Counted from the first letter of the stretch, positions 1 to 8,228 are shown. The stretch is 16,107 nt of DNA from Calditrichia bacterium (GCA_027039465.1 JALWEA010000094.1:1-16107), one strand, 5' to 3'. Notes: generated from the letters alone by a model not told the origin. Made by a program: numbers and translations.

Positions 1-447
1 GATTTGTTCCAACACATCAATGGCTTCGCGTAATTTGGCCGGTGAAATTTGCAGCAGGCTTTTGAGTGAGTTTTTTAATTGACTGGATGAAATATCTTTG
101 GTTCTGGGTAAATATATTACCTCACAATATTCTTTCAGATCATCAAACTTCCCTTGCCAGTCGCTGCCCATAACCAGAATATCCACATTGTACTTTCGAA
201 TATCTTCGACCTTTTGCTCCCAACTTTCTTCGGGAATCACCAAATCCACATAACGAATGCTTTGTACGATCTCCGCCCGTTGTTCGTAAGGAATAATCGT
301 TCGCTTGCCCTTTTGGGCGTTAAAAGCATCGGTGGAAACGCCGACAATCAAACGATCTCCCAGCTCTCTGGCTCTTTTCAGCAAACGCACATGGCCCACA
401 TGAAATAAATCAAATGTACCGTAAGTAATAACCGTTTTCCCGCTCAT
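1..447 (-). CDS. TagD-like cytidylyltransferase (nucleotidyltransferase fold), 3' end off the window
   Basis: The visible 149 residues begin at the ATG whose complement is 445-447; the frame is still open at position 1, so the C-terminus is missing. The protein is a small cytidylyltransferase of the TagD/glycerol-3-phosphate cytidylyltransferase type, which joins CTP to a phosphorylated alcohol and releases pyrophosphate in the cytoplasm. Seen directly: the nucleotide-binding motif TYGTFDLFHVGH (residues 8-19), RYVDLVIPE (65-73), MGSDWQGKFD (93-102) and RTKDISSS (115-122), which matches the RTxGIST signature of this family. About 27 residues follow that signature, so the protein is already longer than TagD (about 130 residues). 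It is the last gene of a minus-strand group with phospholipid genes, which fits a CDP-alcohol product. Another alcohol phosphate, or adenylyl transfer, cannot be excluded. Confidence 0.85.
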   Translation of the reverse strand, partial: MSGKTVITYGTFDLFHVGHVRLLKRARELGDRLIVGVSTDAFNAQKGKRTIIPYEQRAEIVQSIRYVDLVIPEESWEQKVEDIRKYNVDILVMGSDWQGKFDDLKEYCEVIYLPRTKDISSSQLKNSLKSLLQISPAKLREAIDVLEQI

Positions 448-539
448 ATCAACCTCAATTCAACCGAAATTGTCATTTGTGAAATCTATGGGATTTTTTA
501 TTTACTTTCAAATAAGGAAGGCCGGTTTGCAGGAAAGTT

Positions 540-1130
540 CTACTCCCCGAAACGATACTGCTTGGTTAGCCAATATTCTACTTTACTTTGGTTTAGCCGG
601 ATGACCTCCCATCGTGATTTTCGTGCGGCTTCGATGACGCGTTTCAGACAGATGGGATTGCCCGTACTGTTGGAAATCACCTTAAAATCTTTCATCCGTC
701 CGTCGGTATCAATCAACAAACGCAAAGTCACTTCGCCGTGAACTTTCAGGTCATCCACTCGCGGCAGGACTTCCACAATTTGCCTCGGAATATAAGGCAG
801 GTCATCTTCACTCAACGGAACATCGGTGCTAATTTCTCCTTTTGCCGAAATGTTAGAGGATGATTTCAAAGGAATTTCCTGCAAAATTTCAATATCATCG
901 CTGGGTACGGGAACCGAAGGCCGCACCGGCGGCGGAGCCTGCTGTTTAACCCGTTGGATGGTTCTGGGAATTTGGATCATGCGGATTTGCTGATGCGGCA
1001 CCGGCGGCAATTCAATAGCAACCGAACCGATTTTGGGAAAATTCCAAAAGAAAATAATCAAAAAAAGCAAAACAATAACAATGCTGAATTCCAATCGGAC
1101 TCTTTGATTCCATTGATTTATCTTGAACAT
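540..1130 (-). CDS. TonB-like energy transducer
   Basis: A 196-residue protein with TonB architecture: a short cytoplasmic N-terminus, one membrane segment (about residues 13-30, rich in V, L, I and F), a proline-rich periplasmic spacer (PPPVRPSVPVP), and a C-terminal domain of about 80 residues beginning near PRQIVEVLPRVD and ending YWLTKQYRF. That ending is typical of the TonB C-terminal domain, which contacts the TonB box of outer-membrane receptors. The chosen start is the ATG complementary to 1128-1130; an in-frame TTG two codons upstream (1136) is possible, and neither has a clear ribosome site. No exbB or exbD gene is in view, so it either uses a distant proton-channel pair or serves another envelope role. 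It lies about 70 bp after the phosphodiesterase and about 90 bp before the cytidylyltransferase, on the same strand. Confidence 0.85.
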   Translation of the reverse strand: MFKINQWNQRVRLEFSIVIVLLFLIIFFWNFPKIGSVAIELPPVPHQQIRMIQIPRTIQRVKQQAPPPVRPSVPVPSDDIEILQEIPLKSSSNISAKGEISTDVPLSEDDLPYIPRQIVEVLPRVDDLKVHGEVTLRLLIDTDGRMKDFKVISNSTGNPICLKRVIEAARKSRWEVIRLNQSKVEYWLTKQYRFGE

Positions 1131-1205
1131 GGACAATGATCGATTTTGTTTTTACTCATACCGCAGCCTTTTTAAACACCAAAAAATCAAATAAATGTAG
1201 CGCAA

Positions 1206-1934
1206 TTAACGGCTTGTATTTTTAACGTCGGAGTTAAATAAAATATCCGTAATGATGCCATCGAAAGGATATTCCAACATTTTTCGGTACATTTGTTCAT
1301 TGCTGATTGTCCAAACGAAAACTTCCTTACCCAGTTTTTTTGCTTTTTCCAAAAAAGATTCGTTGATCAAATGATAATGCGCGTGCCACGCTTCGGCCTT
1401 GATCAGCAAATCCAAACTTTGGTGCAGCCATGGCAAGTTTCGGAACAAATAACCGATGCGCACCTCCGGATAGCGTTTTTTAAAAATCAGCAAAAACAAA
1501 GGATTAAAAGCCGAAAACCAAACCTGATCCAAAACCCCGTGCCGTTTAACCGTTTTTACCAAAGCATCCGCAAGATTAAAATAGTCGGTCATAAATGTTT
1601 TTACGTCTAAGTTCAAAGGAACCGTTCCTTTAAATTCTTCAAGGAATTCATCCAGCGTGCACACGATATCGCTTGCCTGGGATTCGAATAGGTTGAAACG
1701 CAATTCCTTCAATTCCCGTAAGCTCGTGAAAATAACCGGTTTTAACTGATGAAAATGGTGCCAGAGAAAATTATCATGGAACAGCACCACTTCCCCGCTG
1801 GCGCATAAGCGGACGTCAACTTCCAATGCGGAAGCCCCATGCTGTAACGCCAGTTTTCCGGCGGCAATGGTATTCTCCGGAGCTAAAGTATGTGCACCTC
1901 GATGTGCAACAATCAATGGTTTCTTATCGGTCAT
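1206..1934 (-). CDS. Glycerophosphodiester phosphodiesterase family protein
   Basis: This 242-residue protein belongs to the GDPD family, which hydrolyses glycerophosphodiesters (deacylated phospholipids) to glycerol 3-phosphate and an alcohol in a TIM barrel that needs a divalent metal. The key residues are visible: VAHRGA (catalytic His11 with Arg12), PENT (19-22, Glu20), EVDVR (metal ligands Glu38 and Asp40) and FHD (His53, Asp54). The C-terminal WTISNEQMYRKML followed by DGIITD is also typical of bacterial GDPDs. No signal peptide is evident, so a cytoplasmic location is likely. Its ATG overlaps the stop of the upstream phosphatidyltransferase in an ATGA (1931-1934), so the two are probably translationally coupled. 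Exact substrate preference is not visible. Confidence 0.93.
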   Translation of the reverse strand: MTDKKPLIVAHRGAHTLAPENTIAAGKLALQHGASALEVDVRLCASGEVVLFHDNFLWHHFHQLKPVIFTSLRELKELRFNLFESQASDIVCTLDEFLEEFKGTVPLNLDVKTFMTDYFNLADALVKTVKRHGVLDQVWFSAFNPLFLLIFKKRYPEVRIGYLFRNLPWLHQSLDLLIKAEAWHAHYHLINESFLEKAKKLGKEVFVWTISNEQMYRKMLEYPFDGIITDILFNSDVKNTSR

Positions 1935-2572
1935 TTTACCAAAATAAAATTAAAATTAAGAGTCCACAAAACTACCAAGCCGGTTAGGACGATAAGAGCA
2001 GCCCAGTAGATAAATTTACTTTTCCATGAATGACAAAGTATGTCTTGCCCTAATTTGGCATACACAACACCGGAAGCCAAAATCGTAAAATAACTCAATA
2101 AAATAAATGCGTTTAACAAAGAATCCGGAATGCGAATTAAAAATAAAATTCCGGTAAAAGCGATAACCGTCGTGTTGAGCTTGCCCCAAAAATTGGCCGG
2201 GGTGGGATGCCCTAATTTTCTAAAAATCAAGCCGCCCATAATAATGATCATTAAATCGCGATAAATGAGAAAAACAGCCAACGGTACGGGAAAACCGCGG
2301 TAAACAATTAAAATGATCAATCCCAAGCCAAGGCAAATTTTATCTGCCAAAGGATCAAGTACCTTTCCCAAGTCGGTAACCTGATGCCGCTTTCGACTGA
2401 TATAGCCGTCAAGAAAATCCGTCGAAGCCCCCACGATCGCCACGATAATCACCCAAAAATTTGCGCTCGGCGTATTCAGCCGGATCAAATAATAAATGGG
2501 AATCATGAAGAATAAACGTGAAATACTGAGCAGATTGGAAAGATAAAAAAATTCTTTCTTTTCAATTTTCAT
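1931..2572 (-). CDS. pgsA: CDP-alcohol phosphatidyltransferase, PgsA-like
   Basis: A 213-residue integral membrane enzyme of the CDP-alcohol phosphatidyltransferase family, which transfers a phosphatidyl group from CDP-diacylglycerol to an alcohol. The diagnostic motif DxxDGxxxRx8GxxxDxxxD is complete: Asp52, Asp55, Gly56, Arg60, Gly69, Asp73 and Asp77. The residue just before Arg60 is Ser rather than the usual Ala, a mild change. Several hydrophobic segments surround it. The N-terminal LSNLLSISRLFFMIPIYYLI resembles the start of phosphatidylglycerophosphate synthases, so glycerol 3-phosphate is the likeliest acceptor, with a cardiolipin-type or other head group as the alternative. It is the first gene of the minus-strand group and overlaps the GDPD gene by 4 bp. 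A GGTGA a few bases upstream of the ATG may serve as a ribosome site. Confidence 0.88.
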   Translation of the reverse strand: MKIEKKEFFYLSNLLSISRLFFMIPIYYLIRLNTPSANFWVIIVAIVGASTDFLDGYISRKRHQVTDLGKVLDPLADKICLGLGLIILIVYRGFPVPLAVFLIYRDLMIIIMGGLIFRKLGHPTPANFWGKLNTTVIAFTGILFLIRIPDSLLNAFILLSYFTILASGVVYAKLGQDILCHSWKSKFIYWAALIVLTGLVVLWTLNFNFILVK

Positions 2573-2721
2573 AGGTCACCTGTCGATATAATAAACACAT
2601 AATTGAAAATAAATCATTCCCCGATTCAAGGCAAAAATAATTGCAAATTAGTAGTTTATGGCATTATTTAAATTAGAAATGATTTGAATAAATTCTTATA
2701 TTATTTCAGAATTGATCGATA

Positions 2722-2747
2722 AGATACCTATAAGCAGGTAGGTATCT
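2722..2747. promoter_or_regulatory. Perfect 9-bp inverted repeat in the divergent spacer, possible operator
   Basis: AGATACCTA at 2722-2730 and its exact reverse complement TAGGTATCT at 2739-2747 are separated by 8 bases. The repeat lies between the divergent pgsA-like and histidine kinase genes, about 115 bp before the kinase start and 150 bp before the pgsA start. No T-run follows on either strand, so it looks more like a protein-binding site or RNA leader hairpin than a terminator. The symmetry is seen; the role is inferred. Confidence 0.4.
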
Positions 2748-2773
2748 GTCCCAAGTTTAATTGAGCATTTAAT

Positions 2774-2789
2774 AAACGAAGGATCGTTT
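2774..2789. other. Short hairpin in the kinase upstream region
   Basis: AAACGA (2774-2779) and TCGTTT (2784-2789) form a 6-bp stem around AGGA, followed by GTTTT. It is short and AT-rich and could be a weak transcript hairpin or chance symmetry. Confidence 0.2.
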
Positions 2790-2863
2790 GTTTTGCATCA
2801 TTTTTCATCCATGCCCCACGTCGAGCAAGTTGTCAATTTGGCTATTAAGGGAGGCGTGCGGGA

Positions 2864-5812
2864 ATGATTATTCGTTACATCGAATTATCCGGTTTTAAAG
2901 GTATTGATCAAACCAAACGCATCCGGCTTGAAAATTTGAGTCATCCTTCCTCCGCACGTCTCAGTCAGCCCGATAAACTTTTCCTATACAAAGCTATTTA
3001 CGGCATCCTTTTCGGTTTCAATGAATGGCAAAAAGAATATTTCCGCGGCGATCCGAAGAAAAATCGAACGTTTACCGGATTCATTCGTGCCGAAATCGAT
3101 GATAAGGAAGTTCTCATTGACCGTGATTTTGAGACCGACTTTATTGCTTTTGTTCTAGTGCAAAACAAACGTTTTAAAACCATATACCAAGGAAAAGATC
3201 ATCTACTTAACGGTAGCCATCGGGTTTATTTGAATTCCATTAAAGCATTCATTCCTCGATTTTTCGATCATTTAAATGAATTGCTTTCGGGAAATACCCT
3301 AGAAGACGAACTAATCGATGAGTCGATCGAAATCCTGAAAGCCGTGCCTGATGATCCCGATCTTTTTAATGAAGAAGCAACCGGAGCACGGACGCCGAAC
3401 TTACGATTGTACATTCCGGAACATAAACGTACCATTGTGGGCGAATCGGTTGTATTGCGCTACCCGCATTTATTCTTTGAGGTATTCAGCAAAGCCAATA
3501 AACCGATATTTTTGTGGGAAGTAAAACCGGACATGAGCCCGGGGCCTTGCATTCTTGCCAACAAGGCGGCTTGCGAAATGACCGGTTATTCGATGGAAGA
3601 ATTGAAATCATTGACCTTTACTGATCTCAAATCCCCCGCTTCCAAGCATAAAATGCAGGAATTGCTTAAGGAATTAATCGCCAAAGGACAATTGAACATC
3701 GAATTGGAAAATGTGACCAAAGATGGTCGTGTTATTCCGGTGAACGTTGATGCGCATACCTTTTTCATTGAAGGGCAGCGGGTTATTCTGTCCATTGTCG
3801 AAGATATTTCACAGCGGAAACAGATGGAAGAAAAGTTGAAGAATTCCCATGAAAAATACAAAGCCCTCTTCGAAAACGCACGTAATGCCGTCCTTTTGTT
3901 AGATAAAACAAAAATCTTGGACTGCAATCCGGCAATGGAGACCTTTATCGGGTTGCCTAAAGATGAAATTATCGGCAAGAATTTGGAGGATTTTTGCGTT
4001 GAGATCATTTCCGAAACCACGGAAGTGAATGCCAAACTAAAAAACTTTATTCAAATAGTGCTGACCGGAGGGCGGAAATGCTTTCAAAGCAAATTCAAAC
4101 ATGGGAACGACAAAACCATTATCGGAGATGTTTGTCTGACGCCTTTACGGTTGCAGGAAAAATATTACGTTCAAGCCATTATTCACGATTTAACCGAATT
4201 TTATAAAGTTAAAGAGGAATTGAAAAATCGGAATATTCAATTTGAGAACTTCTTTAACAATACGCTTGTGGGCATTTGGCGGGTCGCATTCCCCGAGCCG
4301 ATTCCTATCGATTTACCGGCGGAAACAATTGCCGAAAAAATTCTCCGTGAAGGGAAATTTACCGAATGTAATCATGCATTTTTAGAAATGTACCAAATTG
4401 AGGATTCGAATGAAATAATCGGACACACTCCGGAAGAACTCAGTACGGATTTTAGCCAAAGCATTAATCGAATTACCGAATTTGTTAAAAACGATTTTAA
4501 AGCGGATTTAGTGGAAAATGTGGAAAAATCTCCGAACGGCCAACTCCGCTTTTTCAATAATTCTTTTGTCGGACACGTACAAGACGGAAAACTGCATTGG
4601 GTTTGGGGTTTGCAAATTGATGTTTCCGAAAAGAAAAAATTAGAAGAGCAATTTTTACAGGCTCAAAAGATGGAAGCCATCGGGATGTTGGCCGGAGGTA
4701 TTGCCCATGATTTCAACAACATTTTAACGGTCATTAACGGTTACAGCGATATGCTGATTCGTAAAATGGATCCGGACAATCCGCTTTTAAAATATATTAC
4801 ACATATTCGCAGAGCCGGAGAACGGGCTTCCCATTTGACTAGTCAACTACTCTCTTTCAGCCGAAAACAGGTTTTTCAAACCAAGTCCATCAACCTGAAT
4901 AAAATCATTTCCAATATGATCTCCATGATCCAACGGATTATCGGGGAGCATATCGAAATTATTACCCGTCTTTCGACGAACATCGATCTCATTAAATTCG
5001 ATGAGAGCAAGATCGAGCAAATTATTATGAATATGATTGTCAACGCGAAAGACGCCATGCCAACCGGAGGTAAACTGTTCATCGAAACCCGCAATGTTTA
5101 TTTGGACGATGAATATTGCGAACGCCATCCCGAAGCTAAGCCAGGTGAATACGTTTTGCTTTCCATTACGGATACCGGGCATGGCATGACCGACGAAGTT
5201 TTGGAGCATATTTTCGAGCCCTTTTTTACAACCAAAGAAAAAGGATCGGGTACGGGTCTCGGATTGGCTACGGTTTACGGTATCATCAAGCAGGCTAACG
5301 GGCATATTTCGGTGCGAAGTCAGGAAGGGCAAGGAACGACCTTCTTCCTTTATTTTCCCAGATCGGCGGAAACGGAAGCCGAGGTGGTTACCACTGATGA
5401 GGGTACCATTTTATTGAACGAATTGAAAGGGAACGAGACCATTTTGGTGGTTGAAGACGATGAAACCGTACGGCAGGTGGTTGTCGAAACATTGAGTAAT
5501 CACGGCTATCATGTCATTGAGGCCACAAACGGTAACGAAGCTCTGGAAATTTACGCATTGCACGCCGACAAAATCGATCTCATTATTTCCGATGTGGTCA
5601 TGCCTCAAATGGACGGCAAAAAATTCCGCAAGAAAATCCTTGAAACCAATCCCGAGTGTAAATTTATTTTCATGTCCGGCTACACGGATACCAGCGTCAT
5701 GGGATTCGACGAATTGGATTCCGTGGAGTATTTGCAAAAACCTTTTAAACTCACCGAATTGCTCCGTAAGCTGCGAATTATTTTTAATAAATCCGCACAA
5801 CCGGTCCGCTAA
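2864..5812 (+). CDS. Soluble hybrid histidine kinase: unusual N-terminal domain, PAS x3, HisKA, HATPase, receiver
   Basis: A 982-residue sensor kinase without membrane segments, so it should sense cytoplasmic signals. Order: an unusual N-terminal domain (about 1-160, see findings), PAS1 (about 207-320, ending VEDISQRKQMEE), PAS2 (about 327-450), PAS3 (about 455-595, with an insertion), a dimerisation domain with GGIAHDFNN and phospho-acceptor His615, then a HATPase with N-box NAKDAMP (Asn727), G1 ITDTGHGM, F-box EPFFTTK and G2 GSGTGLGLA. The C-terminal receiver (about 857-980) has acidic residues EDD (864-866), phospho-acceptor Asp910 in ISDVVMP, and Lys959-Pro960. All catalytic motifs look intact, so autophosphorylation and transfer to Asp910 are expected. 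There is no DNA-binding output domain, so the receiver may feed a phosphorelay or act as a regulatory sink. A strong ribosome site AAGGGAGG (2847-2854) lies 9 bases before the ATG and fixes the start. Confidence 0.95.
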   Translation: MIIRYIELSGFKGIDQTKRIRLENLSHPSSARLSQPDKLFLYKAIYGILFGFNEWQKEYFRGDPKKNRTFTGFIRAEIDDKEVLIDRDFETDFIAFVLVQNKRFKTIYQGKDHLLNGSHRVYLNSIKAFIPRFFDHLNELLSGNTLEDELIDESIEILKAVPDDPDLFNEEATGARTPNLRLYIPEHKRTIVGESVVLRYPHLFFEVFSKANKPIFLWEVKPDMSPGPCILANKAACEMTGYSMEELKSLTFTDLKSPASKHKMQELLKELIAKGQLNIELENVTKDGRVIPVNVDAHTFFIEGQRVILSIVEDISQRKQMEEKLKNSHEKYKALFENARNAVLLLDKTKILDCNPAMETFIGLPKDEIIGKNLEDFCVEIISETTEVNAKLKNFIQIVLTGGRKCFQSKFKHGNDKTIIGDVCLTPLRLQEKYYVQAIIHDLTEFYKVKEELKNRNIQFENFFNNTLVGIWRVAFPEPIPIDLPAETIAEKILREGKFTECNHAFLEMYQIEDSNEIIGHTPEELSTDFSQSINRITEFVKNDFKADLVENVEKSPNGQLRFFNNSFVGHVQDGKLHWVWGLQIDVSEKKKLEEQFLQAQKMEAIGMLAGGIAHDFNNILTVINGYSDMLIRKMDPDNPLLKYITHIRRAGERASHLTSQLLSFSRKQVFQTKSINLNKIISNMISMIQRIIGEHIEIITRLSTNIDLIKFDESKIEQIIMNMIVNAKDAMPTGGKLFIETRNVYLDDEYCERHPEAKPGEYVLLSITDTGHGMTDEVLEHIFEPFFTTKEKGSGTGLGLATVYGIIKQANGHISVRSQEGQGTTFFLYFPRSAETEAEVVTTDEGTILLNELKGNETILVVEDDETVRQVVVETLSNHGYHVIEATNGNEALEIYALHADKIDLIISDVVMPQMDGKKFRKKILETNPECKFIFMSGYTDTSVMGFDELDSVEYLQKPFKLTELLRKLRIIFNKSAQPVR

Positions 5813-5944
5813 TCCTTTTCCCTTACGCACTTTTTCTGTTTCCCAAGCCATCCGAAGCTTTCTCTTGCTTTTGATTACATTCCAATCTTTAGTAAATTAT
5901 CAATGTTTAAATTCAAAAAGAAAAAATTAGACGGGACGATAGTC

Positions 5945-7045
5945 ATGATCCATGTACGTCAAAAAACAATGGGTACTTCGGAAAACTTGCAGAGCGCAAC
6001 GAACAAAGCTTCGCGGAAAACGAACCGTTTAAATGTTACGGCGGTACTGGTTTTAGCCCTTTTAATCTTTAGCACGCTTACTTTTGCCGGTGGCCAAAAA
6101 TTTGCCGATTTGGGTGATTTCAAACTGCTCAACGGACAGGTCATTAAAAACTGCCGCCTCGGTTATCGCACTTACGGTACCCTGAATGCCCGAAAAGACA
6201 ATGCCGTGCTCTTCCCGACCTGGTTCGGCGGCCAGAGCAAACATTTGGGTAGGTTCGTCGGGCCGGGAAAATTGATTGACAGTACCCGATATTTCGTTAT
6301 TGCCGTGGATGCTCTGGGCAACGGCATCTCCTCTTCTCCGTCCAATAGTCGTTTGCAACCTGGAAAACGGTTCCCGCATTTTACCATTGCGGATATGGTT
6401 GGATCTCAATACGTGCTGCTCAAAAAGCACTTGCACATTAACCATTTATTTGCGGTTATCGGGGGTTCCATGGGCGGTATGCAAACGTTTGAATGGATCG
6501 TACGTTATCCCGATTTCATGGACAAAGCGGTTCCTTATGTGGGCACACCCAAATTCGGTGGTTATGATATTTTGGAATGGAGACAGGCGCTGAATATGAT
6601 CGAAATCGGAGAACGGCATCATGTACCCGCCGATTCGATTCGCGGCATGCTGAATGCGTTTACAAATCTTTTGGTACGCACTCCGGAATGGATAGCCAAA
6701 CATTACCAGGCGGATAAAATGGATTCCGTATTTGCCCGCTTTTTCTCAGGCGAACCAAAAATCTTTACCAATGATAATTTCGCCGACCAGGTTCGGGCCA
6801 TGCTAACCCATGATGTTTCAAAGGATTTCGGAGGCTCTTTAAAAAAAGCCGCCAAACGGGTCAAAGCCAAAGTATTGGTAATCCAGGTACTAACCGATCA
6901 CATGGTTAATCCCTTAAATGCTCTTGAATTCGCCAAAGACATTCACGCCCAAACAATGACTCTGAATAGCCCGTGCGGACATTTGGGGATTGGGTGTAAC
7001 TTACAAAAAGTCAGTCGGGCCATTGCCCGATTTTTAGCGGAATGA
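5945..7045 (+). CDS. Exported alpha/beta hydrolase, homoserine O-acetyltransferase (MetX)-like family
   Basis: About 366 residues of alpha/beta hydrolase fold resembling MetX-type acyltransferases. The nucleophile elbow GGSMGGMQ (Ser175 from this start), an Asp in LTDHMVNP (Asp318) and His in CGHLGIG (His346) make a plausible complete triad. GYRTYGTLNARKDNAVLFPTW and AVDALGNGISSSPSNS follow the family pattern of an N-terminal strand and oxyanion region. Unlike MetX, it begins with a basic stretch and a hydrophobic run (VTAVLVLALLIFSTLTFA then GG) that looks like a cleavable signal peptide, so export is likely and methionine biosynthesis unlikely. Start choice is uncertain: ATGs at 5903, 5945 and 5969 are in frame. 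I prefer 5945 because a GGGACG lies upstream, but 5969 would give the shortest signal peptide. The stop overlaps the next start by 4 bp. Substrate unknown; a secreted esterase or hydrolase is the best guess. Confidence 0.82.
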   Translation: MIHVRQKTMGTSENLQSATNKASRKTNRLNVTAVLVLALLIFSTLTFAGGQKFADLGDFKLLNGQVIKNCRLGYRTYGTLNARKDNAVLFPTWFGGQSKHLGRFVGPGKLIDSTRYFVIAVDALGNGISSSPSNSRLQPGKRFPHFTIADMVGSQYVLLKKHLHINHLFAVIGGSMGGMQTFEWIVRYPDFMDKAVPYVGTPKFGGYDILEWRQALNMIEIGERHHVPADSIRGMLNAFTNLLVRTPEWIAKHYQADKMDSVFARFFSGEPKIFTNDNFADQVRAMLTHDVSKDFGGSLKKAAKRVKAKVLVIQVLTDHMVNPLNALEFAKDIHAQTMTLNSPCGHLGIGCNLQKVSRAIARFLAE

Positions 7046-7560
7046 ACGGTATGCAGTCGATAAGTAAACAAACCAACATCATTTACCATCCGATCGGCAT
7101 CGTACACAGCCCGCACAAAGAACGGGGCAAAGCACCCATCCAGCCCATTTATGCGGACGGCTTTCGCGGCTATTTGGAGATTTTTCCGGAATTTGTCGAA
7201 GGACTGGAAGGTCTGGAAATTTTTTCGCACATTTTTGTATTGTTTCATTTTCATCAGGCGCGGTCGTTCAAACTTAAGCTTACTCCGTTTTTTCATGATA
7301 CGGAACGGGGCATCTTTACCACACGGGCTCCGGAGCGTCCCAACCCGATTGGCCTGAGTTTGTTGCGGCTGGAAAAGGTGACGGATAATAAAATTTACGT
7401 TAACGATCTGGATATTTTGGATGGCACACCGGTGCTGGATATTAAACCCTTCACTAAAGGTTTGGACATGCGTACCGAGAGCCGCGACGGGTGGATTGGC
7501 CGTATTGATCCGGAAGAAGCGAAGAAAAGGGGACGGAGAGAGAGCAAAAATGACAAATGA
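7042..7560 (+). CDS. TrmO/TsaA-family tRNA N6-methyltransferase (t6A37)
   Basis: A 172-residue protein of the TsaA/UPF0066 family. The characterised member, E. coli TrmO, uses S-adenosylmethionine to methylate N6-threonylcarbamoyladenosine at tRNA position 37. Seen: PIGIVHSPHKERGKAPIQP (17-35), the family hallmark FTTRAPERPNPIGLSLLRL (92-110), and DILDGTPVLDIKPF (124-137). It contains essentially only the N-terminal beta-barrel domain and is shorter than E. coli TrmO (about 235 residues), as in many bacteria and archaea. It ends in a basic tail (KKRGRRESKNDK). The ATG lies inside an ATGA shared with the upstream hydrolase stop, implying translational coupling, although no functional link between the two is obvious. 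Family assignment is firm; the exact modification is carried over from homologues. Confidence 0.88.
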   Translation: MNGMQSISKQTNIIYHPIGIVHSPHKERGKAPIQPIYADGFRGYLEIFPEFVEGLEGLEIFSHIFVLFHFHQARSFKLKLTPFFHDTERGIFTTRAPERPNPIGLSLLRLEKVTDNKIYVNDLDILDGTPVLDIKPFTKGLDMRTESRDGWIGRIDPEEAKKRGRRESKNDK

Positions 7561-7715
7561 CAAAGGAAAAAAGAAAAAGGGAAAAGGATAAAGGACGGGT
7601 GGATATTGATGGGGAATAATGGATATTTAGGGTTTTTTTCTTATTTTCTTAAGCATTGACGAATTTTTTTCCTTAAATTGAATAGCGATAAGCCCTCAAA
7701 TTCGGGAATTTTATC

Positions 7716-8228
7716 ATGGAAAATTTTATTGAAATTATGGATCGGTTTTACCGGGAGTTAGATGCGGAGATCGCCCGTGTGGAAAAAGTAAATGCCGACC
7801 GTATGCATTGCAAACCCGGTTGCCATGAATGTTGTATTGATAATATCACCGTTTATGAAGCCGAGGCCGCTTACATTCGCCATTATCATCCGGATGTATT
7901 GGAACAGCCGCCTCACGCCAAAGGAGCCTGTGCTTTTCTGGATGAGAACGGATTGTGCCGTATTTACGAACACCGGCCTTACGTTTGCCGCACACAAGGC
8001 TTACCTTTGCGTTGGGTGGAATATGAGGCGGACGGGCGCATGGTCGAATTCCGCGATATTTGCCCTTTAAACGCCGAAGGCACGCCTGTGGAACTGCTGC
8101 CGGATGACCAATGCTGGGATATCGGTCCGTTTGAACAAAAATTGGCCGATATTCAGATGCAACTGCGAAACGGAAATTTGAAACGCGTCCTGTTGCGCAG
8201 CTTATTTAAACCAACCGCAAACAAATAA
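7716..8228 (+). CDS. YkgJ-type cysteine-cluster protein (putative metal-binding)
   Basis: A 170-residue cytoplasmic protein with the conserved cysteine pattern of the YkgJ family, formerly described as putative Zn- or Fe-chelating. An N-terminal CxxxCxxCC (Cys32, 36, 39, 40) is followed by C72 in GACAFLDENG, C81 and C91 in LCRIYEHRPYVCRTQG, and C116 in DICPL. The order CxxxCxxCC, then CxFL, then GxCxIYExRPxxCR is the family signature and suggests a bound metal or Fe-S cluster, but no enzymatic role is established. There is no signal peptide or membrane segment. The gene stands alone, 155 bp after the TrmO-like gene and followed by a long repeat-rich spacer. No clear ribosome site precedes the ATG; a second ATG eight codons in (7737) is possible. 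Confidence 0.85.
   Translation: MENFIEIMDRFYRELDAEIARVEKVNADRMHCKPGCHECCIDNITVYEAEAAYIRHYHPDVLEQPPHAKGACAFLDENGLCRIYEHRPYVCRTQGLPLRWVEYEADGRMVEFRDICPLNAEGTPVELLPDDQCWDIGPFEQKLADIQMQLRNGNLKRVLLRSLFKPTANK

Noticed and set aside
2960..3020. Functional Walker A in the kinase N-terminus
   Set aside because: The expected GxxxxGK(S/T) is absent; the segment reads SQPDKLFLYKAI, so ATP binding by this lobe is not supported.
4847..5332. Long minus-strand open frame opposite the kinase
   Set aside because: It lies antisense to the strongly conserved kinase core (H-box to G2-box) and is explained by codon use of the real gene.
7656..7685. Sigma70-like promoter before the cysteine-cluster gene (TTGACG)
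   Set aside because: There is no convincing -10 element at the right spacing, and promoter consensus in the likely phylum may differ.
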